From assembly GCA_006212045.1 (NCBI GenBank), contig PZPK01000005.1, positions 1 through 64,000 of the forward strand: 64,000 nt of DNA, written 5' to 3'. Below, piece by piece: positions 17,608-26,972 of the stretch. The translations under genes were made by a program, and so were the position numbers. Position 1 is the stretch's first letter; each line of letters opens with the position of its first letter. Below the pieces are notes generated by a model, which searched no databases, was not told the origin of the DNA, and saw only the letters and a list, made by a program, of their open reading frames with translations. This DNA is from Oleiphilus sp. Its GTDB lineage: Bacteria; Pseudomonadota; Gammaproteobacteria; Pseudomonadales; Oleiphilaceae.

Positions 17608-17637
17608 AATATAGAGCATTAGGTGTGCCTTTAACAA
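17608..17637 (-). promoter_or_regulatory. Candidate sigma70 promoter for the tRNA-Cys/Leu transcript
   Basis: TTGTTA (17637->17632), 18 nt, TATATT (17613->17608), predicted start near 17601. Confidence 0.45.
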
Positions 17638-17664
17638 AAAACCTCGGATGTACCGAGGTTTTTT
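17636..17664 (-). terminator. Intrinsic terminator after tRNA-Gly
   Basis: AAAAAACCTCGGTACATCCGAGGTTTTTT. Confidence 0.85.
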
Positions 17665-17669
17665 ATAAT

Positions 17670-17745
17670 TGGAGCGGGAAACGAGATTCGAACTCGCGAC
17701 CCCAACCTTGGCAAGGTTGTGCTCTACCAGCTGAGCTATTCCCGC
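17670..17745 (-). tRNA. tRNA-Gly (GCC), CCA encoded
   Basis: Minus strand GCGGGAATAGCTCAGCTGGTAGAGCACAACCTTGCCAAGGTTGGGGTCGCGAGTTCGAATCTCGTTTCCCGCTCCA. Confidence 0.97.
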
Positions 17746-17878
17746 GTAAACTGTTAGATATTTCACTTGTTCTCACAAGTGCTGGCTTAAACCGGCTCAG
17801 GCTGCCCCCAGCGAGGGCGATATATTAACGGATTGACTTGGACTGTCAAGCCAGAAAAAAGCCTTGGTCGAATTAATT

Positions 17879-18427
17879 TCAATCGTTGGCAAACAGGTCT
17901 GACCAGGAGGCGGTCAGGTACTGCAGCATGGACCAGAGCGTCAGGCCGGCAGCCATATACATTAAAAACATACCGAACCAGTAGGACCAGGCCTGCACGG
18001 CCCCCACCAGCAGAAAGAAGATGCAACTCATCTGGCACATGGTCTTGACCTTGCCGACATAGCCAACAGCAATATTGTCCCGTTTGCCACGTTCTGCCAT
18101 CCACTCTCGAAGCGCAGAGACGACAATTTCGCGCCCTATAATCACCATTGCCGGGGCGGTAACCCAGACGCTTTGGTAATGCTCGATGATCACCGCCAGG
18201 GAAATGGCAACCATCAGTTTGTCAGCCACCGGATCCAGAAACGCTCCGAAGGGCGTGGTCTGGTTGAGCTTGCGTGCCAGGTAGCCGTCGAACCAGTCGG
18301 TTACGGCGGCAATCCAGAATAACGCAGCGCAGGCGTAGTAATTCCAGTCGATTGGTAAGTAATAGGCAATCACAAAGACCGGAATCAGTATGATGCGCGA
18401 GAGCGTCAGGATATTGGGTAAGTTCAT
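17879..18427 (-). CDS. pgsA: CDP-diacylglycerol-glycerol-3-phosphate 3-phosphatidyltransferase
   Basis: 'MNLPNILTLSRIILIPVFV', CDP-alcohol motif 'TDWFDGYLARKLNQTTPFGAFLDPVADKL'. Confidence 0.96.
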   Translation of the reverse strand: MNLPNILTLSRIILIPVFVIAYYLPIDWNYYACAALFWIAAVTDWFDGYLARKLNQTTPFGAFLDPVADKLMVAISLAVIIEHYQSVWVTAPAMVIIGREIVVSALREWMAERGKRDNIAVGYVGKVKTMCQMSCIFFLLVGAVQAWSYWFGMFLMYMAAGLTLWSMLQYLTASWSDLFAND

Positions 18428-18450
18428 ACGTAAGACTGCATTGCCTGGGT

Positions 18451-20325
18451 TTACTCTCCGTGCAGGGAGAGGTAGATATGCTCGGCCATTTGGGCGCTAA
18501 TGCCCGATACCTTCGCGATTTCATCAATTGATGCCTGTTTGATCCCCTGAACACTGCCAAAGTAGCGCAGTAGTTCTTTACGGCGTTTGGGACCCACGCC
18601 TTCAATTTGTTCCAGCGCCGATTGGCGCCTGGCCTTATCGCGCCGGTTTCGGTGCCCGGTAATGGCAAAGCGGTGCGATTCGTCTCTAATCTGCTGGATC
18701 AAATGCAAGCCAGGGTTGTCAGACGCGCACAGCACTGTTTTATAGTTTTCTTGATCGGTGGGGATCAGAAGTGTTTCCATTCCGGGCTTACGTGTTGACC
18801 CTTTGGCCACACCCACCAGCTTGATGTCGCGCAAGTTTAACGTGTTAAAGACCTCTACGGCCAGACCCAGTTGGCCCTTTCCGCCATCAATAAAGACGAT
18901 ATCGGGGCGCTTGTCGGAATTCTCTTTCAGATTCCGGTATCGACGACTGAGCACCTGTCGCATGGCGGCGTAATCATCACCCCCCTGGATGTCATCAATA
19001 TTAAAGAGTCGGTAGTCTGACTTGAGCGGTCCGTGCTCATTAAATACCACGCAGGAGGCGACAGTCTTTTCTCCGGAACTGTGGCTGATATCAAAGCACT
19101 CCATGCGTCTGGGCCGCTCTTCAAGCTCGAGTAGCGCTGCCAGCGCGTCGAACCGGTGAAAGATATTCTCACGGTTTTCCAGAAACGTTTTAAGCGCACT
19201 CTCGGCGTTGGTGAGTGCCAGTTTTTGCCATTGGGCCCGCACCGACTTCACCTTGTCGGCAAAACGAATGCCGCTGAAACCCAGAGATGACAGGGCATCC
19301 AGAATCAGGGCCTTGTTTTCCAGTGACAGGGGCAGCACCACTTCTTTCGGCAGGTCCCGGCTTTGGCTCTGACCAACATAATACTGCTCTATAAACGCTG
19401 AAAGCCTTTCTTTTGAAGACAACTCCAGAGGCAATTTAGGGAAATAGTTCTTGTGCCCGAGAATCCTGCCGTTGCGCACGTACAACATGGAGAATGCCAC
19501 GACGCCCGGCCCCTCAGCCATTGCTACCACATCAATATCGAGCCGCCCTGACTCCGCGGCCTGGCTTTCCTGGACATGCCTGAGATGTCCAATCTGATCC
19601 CTCAGTTCGGCAGCTTTTTCGAATTCCAAGCGCTCGGCATACTGTTCCATTTGATCCATCAGGTCGCGCAGCAGTTCAGGATTACGCCCCTGCAGAAACA
19701 TCACCACATGCTCGACGTCCTTTTGGTACTCTTCCTGACTGACGAGCCCGACACATGGCGCTTTGCAACGATTGATCTGGTGCTGCAGACAGGGTCGTGA
19801 CCGGTTGCGATAGAAGCTTTCGTCACACTGCCGGACCTTGAACAGCTTCTCCAGCAGATTGAGGCTCTCGCGCACCGAGGCGGCACTGGGGAAGGGACCA
19901 AAATACTGGCCGGTCTTACCCTTGCTGCGCACACGCTTCAACTTCAGGGACGGGTATTCCTTGTCACTGGCCAGATAAATGTAGGGGTAAGACTTGTCGT
20001 CTCTAAGCAGGATGTTATAGGGCGGCTTCAGGCTCTTGATCAGATTCTGTTCCAGAATCAGCGCCTCGGTCTCGCTGTGCGTCAGTGTGACTTCAATTTT
20101 GGCAATCCGGCTAACCAGGGCCTGGGTCTTGAGCGAAAGCCCCTGCTTGAGAAAATAACTGCCTAAACGGTTTTTGAGATTTTTGGCCTTGCCAACATAG
20201 AGAATGTCGTCTTCTTGGCCGAACATGCGATAGACACCCGGACCGGTGGAAACCCTGCGAAGATACGCTTTGGCATCAAATTCTGCTTGGGGGGAACTGT
20301 CCGCTGTGTCTTTCTCAGGCACCAT
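18451..20325 (-). CDS. uvrC: Excinuclease ABC subunit C
   Basis: 624 aa; 'GPGVYRMFGQEDDILYVGKAKNLKNRLGSYF' and C-terminal HhH 'IEGVGPKRRKELLRYFG'. Confidence 0.97.
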   Translation of the reverse strand: MVPEKDTADSSPQAEFDAKAYLRRVSTGPGVYRMFGQEDDILYVGKAKNLKNRLGSYFLKQGLSLKTQALVSRIAKIEVTLTHSETEALILEQNLIKSLKPPYNILLRDDKSYPYIYLASDKEYPSLKLKRVRSKGKTGQYFGPFPSAASVRESLNLLEKLFKVRQCDESFYRNRSRPCLQHQINRCKAPCVGLVSQEEYQKDVEHVVMFLQGRNPELLRDLMDQMEQYAERLEFEKAAELRDQIGHLRHVQESQAAESGRLDIDVVAMAEGPGVVAFSMLYVRNGRILGHKNYFPKLPLELSSKERLSAFIEQYYVGQSQSRDLPKEVVLPLSLENKALILDALSSLGFSGIRFADKVKSVRAQWQKLALTNAESALKTFLENRENIFHRFDALAALLELEERPRRMECFDISHSSGEKTVASCVVFNEHGPLKSDYRLFNIDDIQGGDDYAAMRQVLSRRYRNLKENSDKRPDIVFIDGGKGQLGLAVEVFNTLNLRDIKLVGVAKGSTRKPGMETLLIPTDQENYKTVLCASDNPGLHLIQQIRDESHRFAITGHRNRRDKARRQSALEQIEGVGPKRRKELLRYFGSVQGIKQASIDEIAKVSGISAQMAEHIYLSLHGE

Positions 20326-20950
20326 TTACTTCGATGAGTCCGTTGCGTACCGCCAGAAGTGTTAACTCAACATCGCTGGTTATGCCGAGTTTTTCAAAGA
20401 TACGGTAGCGATAACTGTTGACGGTTTTGGGGCTCAGGCACAGCGTATCCGAAATATACTGTACCTTCTGACAATCCATAATCATGGTGGCAATTTGCAG
20501 TTCACGTTCTGACAGGACATCAAATGGAGAGGCTTCGCGTTCATTCAGAGCCATCGCCTGCGCGATATCGGAACTGATATATCGCTCACCCTGATGGGCT
20601 TTTTTGATCGCCCTGATCATTTCCGAAACATGGCTGCTTTTGGAGACATAGGCTGACGCACCTGCCTCCATAACGCGCGAAGGGTATGGGTCATCCGTAC
20701 AGGCGGACACTACGACAACCTTGGTGGATTCACTGGCCCGACGAATACGTCTGGCGGCTTCAAGCCCACCTATCCCGGGCATTTTCAGGTCAAGCAATAC
20801 GACATCAGCGGAAACGGTTTTGACGGCTTCGACGGCTTCTTCCCCTGAGCTGGCTTCACCCAACACCTCAATAGACGGGTCATCATTGAGCATGCGCGCA
20901 ATACCGGCACGAATCAGGTCGTGGTCATCTACAACCAACACCTTTATCAA
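20315..20950 (-). CDS. gacA: LuxR-type response regulator, GacA/UvrY/SirA family
   Basis: 'MIKVLVVDDHDLIRAGIARML' receiver, LuxR HTH 'LCLSPKTVNSYRYRIFEKLGI', directly upstream of uvrC. Confidence 0.93.
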   Translation of the reverse strand: MIKVLVVDDHDLIRAGIARMLNDDPSIEVLGEASSGEEAVEAVKTVSADVVLLDLKMPGIGGLEAARRIRRASESTKVVVVSACTDDPYPSRVMEAGASAYVSKSSHVSEMIRAIKKAHQGERYISSDIAQAMALNEREASPFDVLSERELQIATMIMDCQKVQYISDTLCLSPKTVNSYRYRIFEKLGITSDVELTLLAVRNGLIEVNGA

Positions 20951-21026
20951 GAGAATACCCTCGTTCCCCTATGGGAGCTTATGATCTGTTTCACGACTGC
21001 GATACAAAAGTTTTTGTTATTAGGCT

Positions 21027-21042
21027 GCGAGCGAACGCTCGC
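21027..21042. repeat. 16-bp perfect inverted repeat upstream of gacA
   Basis: GCGAGCGAACGCTCGC, 77 bp before the gacA start. Confidence 0.6.
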
Positions 21043-21171
21043 TTTCCAAGCTAACCGGGGTCATTATATGCGCTTTGCGGCAAAAACTCGCGCACAATTT
21101 TCGGCAAAAAAACAACTGAAGCACAAAGCTCCAGTTGTACAGTTCTCAAGTTTCAACCTTGCCGGGCGTTG

Positions 21172-21621
21172 CTAGGCTGATTGCCGATTGTGTTGCTCCT
21201 GCTTACCTGCAAACAGAGGTTGCAGGACACCAATTTTCTGGAGCCATTGGTTCGCTTCAATATCGCTGTAAAATATGGATTTCTGATAGGGCTGGTTATC
21301 ACTCAGGATCTCTTCAAACTGATACAGCAAGTGACCCCTGTTCTCCGGGCTGATGACAACGCACAATGCAATCATGCCTTTAATGTAGGACCAGGTATTT
21401 AAGGCACGAAAGGTCTCGATTTGCTCCTGCTCCGAGATCAGCAATTCCAGATCCTGCAGATTCAGGACGCAAACCCATTCCCTGGCGAAGTAGCGACTAA
21501 CCTGTTTTTTGTAATCGACGGCGTAGACGAAGGTTTGGTCATGATTCCAGCTTCCGGACAGCCGGACGTGCAGCACATCATGTACCGGTTGGATTGAGTA
21601 TCCAGGCGTGGGCTCTTTCAT
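21172..21621 (-). CDS. Hypothetical protein
   Basis: 149 aa ORF with balanced soluble composition, STAS-like impression only. Confidence 0.7.
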   Translation of the reverse strand: MKEPTPGYSIQPVHDVLHVRLSGSWNHDQTFVYAVDYKKQVSRYFAREWVCVLNLQDLELLISEQEQIETFRALNTWSYIKGMIALCVVISPENRGHLLYQFEEILSDNQPYQKSIFYSDIEANQWLQKIGVLQPLFAGKQEQHNRQSA

Positions 21622-22001
21622 AGCGCCTCCCGTATTCAGTGTGGACCTTTAAGGTACTTTTTATTCTCTTGGGCTGAGCCGTCTGGTACCGCATCGACGG
21701 ATGGCTAGAGTGTTTACATTCAATCTTTTAGCGCGAAGATCGTCTCCTTTAGTCGGATGTCGGTGCGTGCGTAACGCTCTGCCACTGATATCAAAAAAAG
21801 TGGCCTGTCAGTGTTGACCCGAACCAGGCGCGCCGACAATTGAACAAAAAACACACATTCACATCCTAACAAAAGATTACTTTAAATTTAGGAATATCAC
21901 AGATCGTGTTTCTATCAAAAACAGGGCATTGATAACCAACGCGCATATACAGGAGTGAAAAGCCACCAACACCCGCCCGGAATATGAATAGTTTCAGTTG
22001 C

Positions 22002-23237
22002 TTAAAAGTACTTCACCAACTCGACCTGAAGATAGTCCTCATCCTGAATAAACCAGGTCTTCTCCAAACCGGCAGGGTCGGCGGGTAACCCCAGGAAGTT
22101 AAGTCGTGGGGCCGAAGCTCCGTCGAAGACCCGCGCCTCAAGATTCACCTTGAGGTCGTTCCTGAGACGTTTGCTCATTTCCAGCGAATAAAACTTCTCG
22201 GAGGTCTTGGGATCATAAACCACGCCCGCCAGGATCTCGGATGAATCGGCGTCATTAAAGGCATAGCGCCAGCCCACGAACAGATCGCGCTCAAAGCTGT
22301 GTGGCGCGTTTTCTTTCCGGTCGTCAAACAGATACTCCAATAGCCAGCCAAGGTCTGCAGCGCTGTCAAAAATGCCGATCTGCGTATACTCAAACCCGGC
22401 AACTGCCGCACTATAACGCTGCCCTACCCCACTGTTGCTGATCCCTTCGAATTTCAGCAACCAGTCTTCGTAGATGTACTGCAGCTCCAGCCCGGTTTGA
22501 TCTACCGTGGTGTATCGGGGAATAAATTTCGGATCGGTGAAACTGCCATTAAATTGCAGTATCGGTTCTCGACTGGTTCCCGAAAAGTGTGAAATGGCAA
22601 ATTCCAGCTCGTCGATGTAATGAGAATAACGCAAGGCAAAATCACTGTGCAATTCTTCTGCCCCCGAATCATACACAACCCGGTCCGTATCGACAGTTAG
22701 AGGAAAGCCCAGGCGGCCATCAACTCCAGTGAAGCTACGCTCGCGAAAATAAGGTAGCCAGAACAGGTCCAGCGTACCCCAGTCCTTCTCAAACGATAAC
22801 TTGGTGAGCGGCTGTCCGAGTTTGTCCTCTCCGTCTATATTTTCCACCTGATCGTTCTGGTTAATCACGTCGACCAGATGGCGTGACTCGGTGACACCCC
22901 AGAAAACCTTTGTAACGCCCGCTTTAAATTCCCATTCATCACCTACATGTGTCCACAAGGCCTCACGCACGTCAACATGACTGCGTTCGGAGTCTTCCTT
23001 GTCTACCCTGCCAAAGAGCACGACATCAAAGCTATTGTCACCCCGTCGTTCCCCGAATTCGATCTCGCCCCGAATCGAGGGTTGAAAGGTATCCTGCCCG
23101 GCGGCCCCCGGTTCAGGAAAATACCTCAGTTCAAGGCCTATTTCAGACGAAAGGCTTGCCAGCAAGTTGGGGCTGAACAAGGTAAAGGCCAGAACCAACA
23201 CAAGGTAAAGCCGGGTTTTCAGTTGCAAAGCAAGCAC
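22002..23237 (-). CDS. Exported, predicted outer-membrane beta-barrel protein
   Basis: 411 aa; signal peptide; alternating amphipathic segments; C-terminal 'YLQVELVKYF'. Confidence 0.7.
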   Translation of the reverse strand: MLALQLKTRLYLVLVLAFTLFSPNLLASLSSEIGLELRYFPEPGAAGQDTFQPSIRGEIEFGERRGDNSFDVVLFGRVDKEDSERSHVDVREALWTHVGDEWEFKAGVTKVFWGVTESRHLVDVINQNDQVENIDGEDKLGQPLTKLSFEKDWGTLDLFWLPYFRERSFTGVDGRLGFPLTVDTDRVVYDSGAEELHSDFALRYSHYIDELEFAISHFSGTSREPILQFNGSFTDPKFIPRYTTVDQTGLELQYIYEDWLLKFEGISNSGVGQRYSAAVAGFEYTQIGIFDSAADLGWLLEYLFDDRKENAPHSFERDLFVGWRYAFNDADSSEILAGVVYDPKTSEKFYSLEMSKRLRNDLKVNLEARVFDGASAPRLNFLGLPADPAGLEKTWFIQDEDYLQVELVKYF

Positions 23238-23340
23238 TCCTGTCAGGTCAGTTTACGAACTCATGATGCGGCGCGGGAACGGGCCTTTCAAGCAAATAAA
23301 TGGAAAAGTTCTTTCCAGGACATTTACAAAACCCAAAACA

Positions 23341-23356
23341 CTGTATACATTTACAG
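23341..23356. promoter_or_regulatory. LexA (SOS) box 1
   Basis: CTGTATACATTTACAG. Confidence 0.93.
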
Positions 23357-23359
23357 ATA

Positions 23360-23375
23360 CTGTATATTGAAACAG
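23360..23375. promoter_or_regulatory. LexA (SOS) box 2
   Basis: CTGTATATTGAAACAG. Confidence 0.9.
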
Positions 23376-23431
23376 TGAGGAGACAGCCCGTTGGTTGTCC
23401 ATGTGTTAAGAGATCAAGGAGCCCTCACAGG

Positions 23432-24040
23432 ATGATCAAGCTGACCAAACGACAGGCGGAAGTGCTGGAAATCATTCGCCAGAATGTAGACGAAACAGGC
23501 TACCCCCCTACTCGTGCAGAAATTGCCGAGAAGCTTGGGTTCAAATCCGCAAATGCGGCTGAGGACCATATCAAGGCCCTGGCCAAGAAAGGCGCGATAG
23601 AAATAGTACCCGGCGCGAGCCGAGGAATACGCCTTCCCCAATCTGAGCCAGAAGGGCTTCCCATCGTTGGCCAGGTTGCTGCGGGGAATCCGATTCTCGG
23701 GGAAGAAAACATTGAGGATTACTGCTCACTGGCACCGGAATTTTTTGCTCCCCCTGCCGACTACCTCTTGCGCGTACGTGGCATGAGCATGAAGGACATT
23801 GGTATTTATGATGGAGACTTACTGGCCGTGCATCGCACTAATCAGGTCAGAAACGGTCAAGTCGTGGTCGCACGTATTGAGGATGAAGTCACCGTCAAAC
23901 GCTTCATGAAGAACAAGCACCTTGTGGAACTACTCCCTGAAAATGAGGAATTTGATCCCATCGTGGTGGATTTAAGAGAGCAGCCAGTTGAAATTGAAGG
24001 GCTGGCTGTTGGTGTGATTCGAAAGGAGACACTGCAATGA
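23432..24040 (+). CDS. lexA: SOS repressor LexA
   Basis: '[50 protein letters not shown]'; Ala-Gly cleavage '[11 protein letters not shown]'; start moved from track. Confidence 0.98.
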   Translation: MIKLTKRQAEVLEIIRQNVDETGYPPTRAEIAEKLGFKSANAAEDHIKALAKKGAIEIVPGASRGIRLPQSEPEGLPIVGQVAAGNPILGEENIEDYCSLAPEFFAPPADYLLRVRGMSMKDIGIYDGDLLAVHRTNQVRNGQVVVARIEDEVTVKRFMKNKHLVELLPENEEFDPIVVDLREQPVEIEGLAVGVIRKETLQ

Positions 24041-24588
24041 AACAACTGTCAATGTATGACCAGACGCTCGGATCAACCGCTTCTGTTGCCGATACAACAC
24101 TGCCCGAACTGGCAGCCTTCCATACGCTAGAAACGGCACCCGAGGCCAAGCGCGACAGCGGCCTGAGCTACGCCTCAGACGCGCCTGACTGCCAGCCGGA
24201 ACCGATACCGGCAAATGTCACGGAAATCATTATTGCAAAAGACAAGTCCGATCGCGTTCAAATGCTTTTGCCGATGCTGACTCACCTGAGTCAGGATGCG
24301 CGCTGGCTGGCCTGGGTAGACCCTCCGTTGCAACTTCTGAAAAGATGGCGCGAGCAAGCCGGCAATATTCGCAATGACGACATTATGATCATTCGCTCGG
24401 ACAGCAGAAACTCGGCGCTGGAACTCACGCAAAGAGCCCTGAGAGCAGGCACCTGCCATGCCGTTATCGTTTGGACTGAGCATTTATCGCAAGACCAGTT
24501 TAATGCGCTCGAACAGGCATCTGCAGAAGGAGACAGTCACGGGATCGTGCTCAGGTCTCGTCATGACAAGGCGGATTTTGGAAGCTAG
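24037..24588 (+). CDS. sulA: SulA-like cell division inhibitor
   Basis: ATGA overlap with lexA; SulA/RecA-like region '[22 protein letters not shown]'. Confidence 0.88.
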   Translation: MKQLSMYDQTLGSTASVADTTLPELAAFHTLETAPEAKRDSGLSYASDAPDCQPEPIPANVTEIIIAKDKSDRVQMLLPMLTHLSQDARWLAWVDPPLQLLKRWREQAGNIRNDDIMIIRSDSRNSALELTQRALRAGTCHAVIVWTEHLSQDQFNALEQASAEGDSHGIVLRSRHDKADFGS

Positions 24589-24962
24589 GACATTTCCGTT
24601 AAGGGCGAAACTTGGGGGCCGCCCCACCGCGACCCATTGACGTATTTCGGTTCAGTGAAGTGACATTGAAGCCGGTACGGAAGCGCGCTGGACAGGATAG
24701 AAAAAGCAGGCAGAAGAAATCTCTACGGGTAAAAACCACAAGATAAAAACCAAAAGTTAAAGAAGTAAAGCAGCGGCCAGCCCAACCCTGACGATGACAT
24801 CCCTGAAACCACTTCACCTCAACGGTGGAGGGCACGGATTAACGCCCAGTTTGATTAGATATGCGTCTTTAGAGGCTTAGCCTGCCCGGGAAAGCAGGCC
24901 TTAAAAGTGCCGTTACTGACCCGGTACTTATTTTCCGGTTTTGCAATGAATGCACAGCGCAA

Positions 24963-25208
24963 TTAATGCAGAGTGCGACCGTTAAACTCTTCCTCTTCCT
25001 TGGCCAATACCGCCTTGGAAACATTGCTGGCAGCCTGCACACCCGCACCCATCATGGCCTTGGCCACAACCACTTCATTGCCATGCAAAAACTCGGAAAC
25101 CTGTTCGGAAAACTGGATCACTACCAAAGGCGCGTCATCGCTGTCTATTTTCTGCAGCGCATAAGAGCCGTCTTCTAGCTCAATAATCTCTAAAAAAGAA
25201 CTACTCAT
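24963..25208 (-). CDS. Conserved hypothetical protein (gene neighbour of lexA-sulA)
   Basis: 81 aa ORF; position matches the small gene between sulA and topA in Pseudomonas. Confidence 0.75.
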   Translation of the reverse strand: MSSSFLEIIELEDGSYALQKIDSDDAPLVVIQFSEQVSEFLHGNEVVVAKAMMGAGVQAASNVSKAVLAKEEEEFNGRTLH

Positions 25209-25241
25209 AATATCTCCTGTTTACTTGGCTTCCGAGCGTGT

Positions 25242-25736
25242 CTACCACTCTTGCTGCTGCTCGCGTGTAAAGCGGATATAGTCTTTGAATCCGGCCAGCA
25301 CACCCTCCAGACGCTCGATGTCATCGACGTCATTCTGCACGTCCAGATTCTTGAGGGAAAGGCCTTCCGGCGCGGATTGCGTTGCTGTTTCCACGCGTCG
25401 TTGCTGGAGTATAAGGACATCATCTCCATCAATACGCTCGAGCAACTGGCTTAACCAACTATCTGGTGACGATTTCAGGTTTATCAAGTGCTGCACTGTT
25501 GCATGTTGTTGGTTCTCGTTCTGGAGCAGATGCCGAAAACGGCTGATGCTTCCGGGCGCCAATCCGGCATATTCTGCCACTTCCTGTAGCCAGGCGATCC
25601 ATGTAGAGCGCAGGCACAGCCAAACGGCATAGTCCAATGCTTTTTGCGCGCGAGGGTCGTCGCTCTGCCCGTAACATTCCAGAAGATTCTGCGCGTAGAA
25701 CAGACGGTCGTTGGTTTCCTGTGCCAATGAACGCAT
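25242..25736 (-). CDS. Hypothetical protein, DUF6586-like
   Basis: 164 aa ORF beginning 'MRSLAQETNDRLFYAQNLLE', same neighbourhood as in Pseudomonas. Confidence 0.7.
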   Translation of the reverse strand: MRSLAQETNDRLFYAQNLLECYGQSDDPRAQKALDYAVWLCLRSTWIAWLQEVAEYAGLAPGSISRFRHLLQNENQQHATVQHLINLKSSPDSWLSQLLERIDGDDVLILQQRRVETATQSAPEGLSLKNLDVQNDVDDIERLEGVLAGFKDYIRFTREQQQEW

Positions 25737-25934
25737 TTCAGATTACCCGATAATTTTCTGCCGCTCATTATAACCTGATAACTCGGGACTGTGCCTGACT
25801 TAAATTTTTTCAGGCCACGGAAATCTTGGGATCAAAACATTGCTGATTGGCGTATTTTGATCTTTACTGATCAGTGAGGCTCCACTTCTCCCGAAACTCC
25901 TCAATATTAAATTGATCATTGGAATTACAGATCT

Positions 25935-26963
25935 ATGACGACTCGCGTTCTGATATGCGATGATTCAGGCGTCGCCCGCAAACAAATGGCACGTTCTCTT
26001 CCCCAAGACTGGGATATCGATGTGTCCTTTGCCGAGCATGGTGCAGATGCGCTTGAGGCTATCAAGGAAGGAAAAGGCGATATCATGTTTCTGGATCTCA
26101 ACATGCCTGTCATGGACGGCTATGAGACTCTGGAGAATATCGTCAAGCAGGACCTTCCTACATTGACGATCGTCGTATCCGGCGATATTCAACCGGAAGC
26201 GCACGAGCGCGTGAAAGCGCTGGGCGCCGTGGCGTTCATCAAAAAGCCTGTCGACCAAACCAATCTGGTAGAAATCCTGTCTGACTTTGGTCTGTATCGG
26301 CCGGGAAGCTTGGAAGAGGTGCCGGAAGAAAAACATGCGGCCCACCTTTCCAATGTCAAAAAGGCTGCAGGCGAGCTTGATTACCGCGACTGCATTCAGG
26401 AAATCAGCAATGTCGCCATGGGACAAGCCGCAGATTTGTTGGCCCGACTGCTGAATGTATTCGTCAAGATGCCCATTCCAAACGTCAATGTATTGGAAGT
26501 CAGTGAACTCGAGATGGCGCTTTCGCTGTCTCAGGAAAACGAAACATTCTCCGCTGTTTGCCAGGGATTTATTGGTTCGGGCATGTCTGGCGAAGCGCTG
26601 ATTATGTTTACCGATTCCAGTTACAGTGACATGGCCAAGCTACTTAACTATCAGGGCGAAGTTGATCGCATGGTAGAACTGGAACTGATCATGGAGATCG
26701 CCAGCATCCTGAGTGGCGCATGCATCAAGGGCATTGCTGAACAACTCGATATCAGCTTCAGTCAGGGACACCCGATGGTGTTGGGCCAACATGTTAAGGT
26801 CAGTGACTTAATCCGTGCCAATTCGAGCCGCTGGAAACAAACACTGGCCATCGAGATTACGTACGAAATCGAAAATCACAACATCACCTGTGATGTACTA
26901 CTGCTATTTACGGAAGACTCTTTGGAAAAACTCTACCAAAAGCTTTCTTATTTGATGGACTAG
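25935..26963 (+). CDS. Response regulator receiver fused to CheX/CheC-like domain
   Basis: REC 'VLICDDSGVARKQMARSL...MFLDLNMPVMDG' then 'LELIMEIASILSGACIKGIAEQLDISFS'. Confidence 0.88.
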   Translation: MTTRVLICDDSGVARKQMARSLPQDWDIDVSFAEHGADALEAIKEGKGDIMFLDLNMPVMDGYETLENIVKQDLPTLTIVVSGDIQPEAHERVKALGAVAFIKKPVDQTNLVEILSDFGLYRPGSLEEVPEEKHAAHLSNVKKAAGELDYRDCIQEISNVAMGQAADLLARLLNVFVKMPIPNVNVLEVSELEMALSLSQENETFSAVCQGFIGSGMSGEALIMFTDSSYSDMAKLLNYQGEVDRMVELELIMEIASILSGACIKGIAEQLDISFSQGHPMVLGQHVKVSDLIRANSSRWKQTLAIEITYEIENHNITCDVLLLFTEDSLEKLYQKLSYLMD

Positions 26964-26972
26964 CTTGTCGCT

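Noticed and set aside
17055-17828. 257-aa and other ORFs across the tRNA cluster
   Set aside because: They run antisense through three clear tRNA genes; spurious.
24589-24962. Hidden gene or terminator between sulA and the next gene
   Set aside because: A GCCTGC...GCAGGC hairpin exists but lacks a T-run; ORFs there look random.
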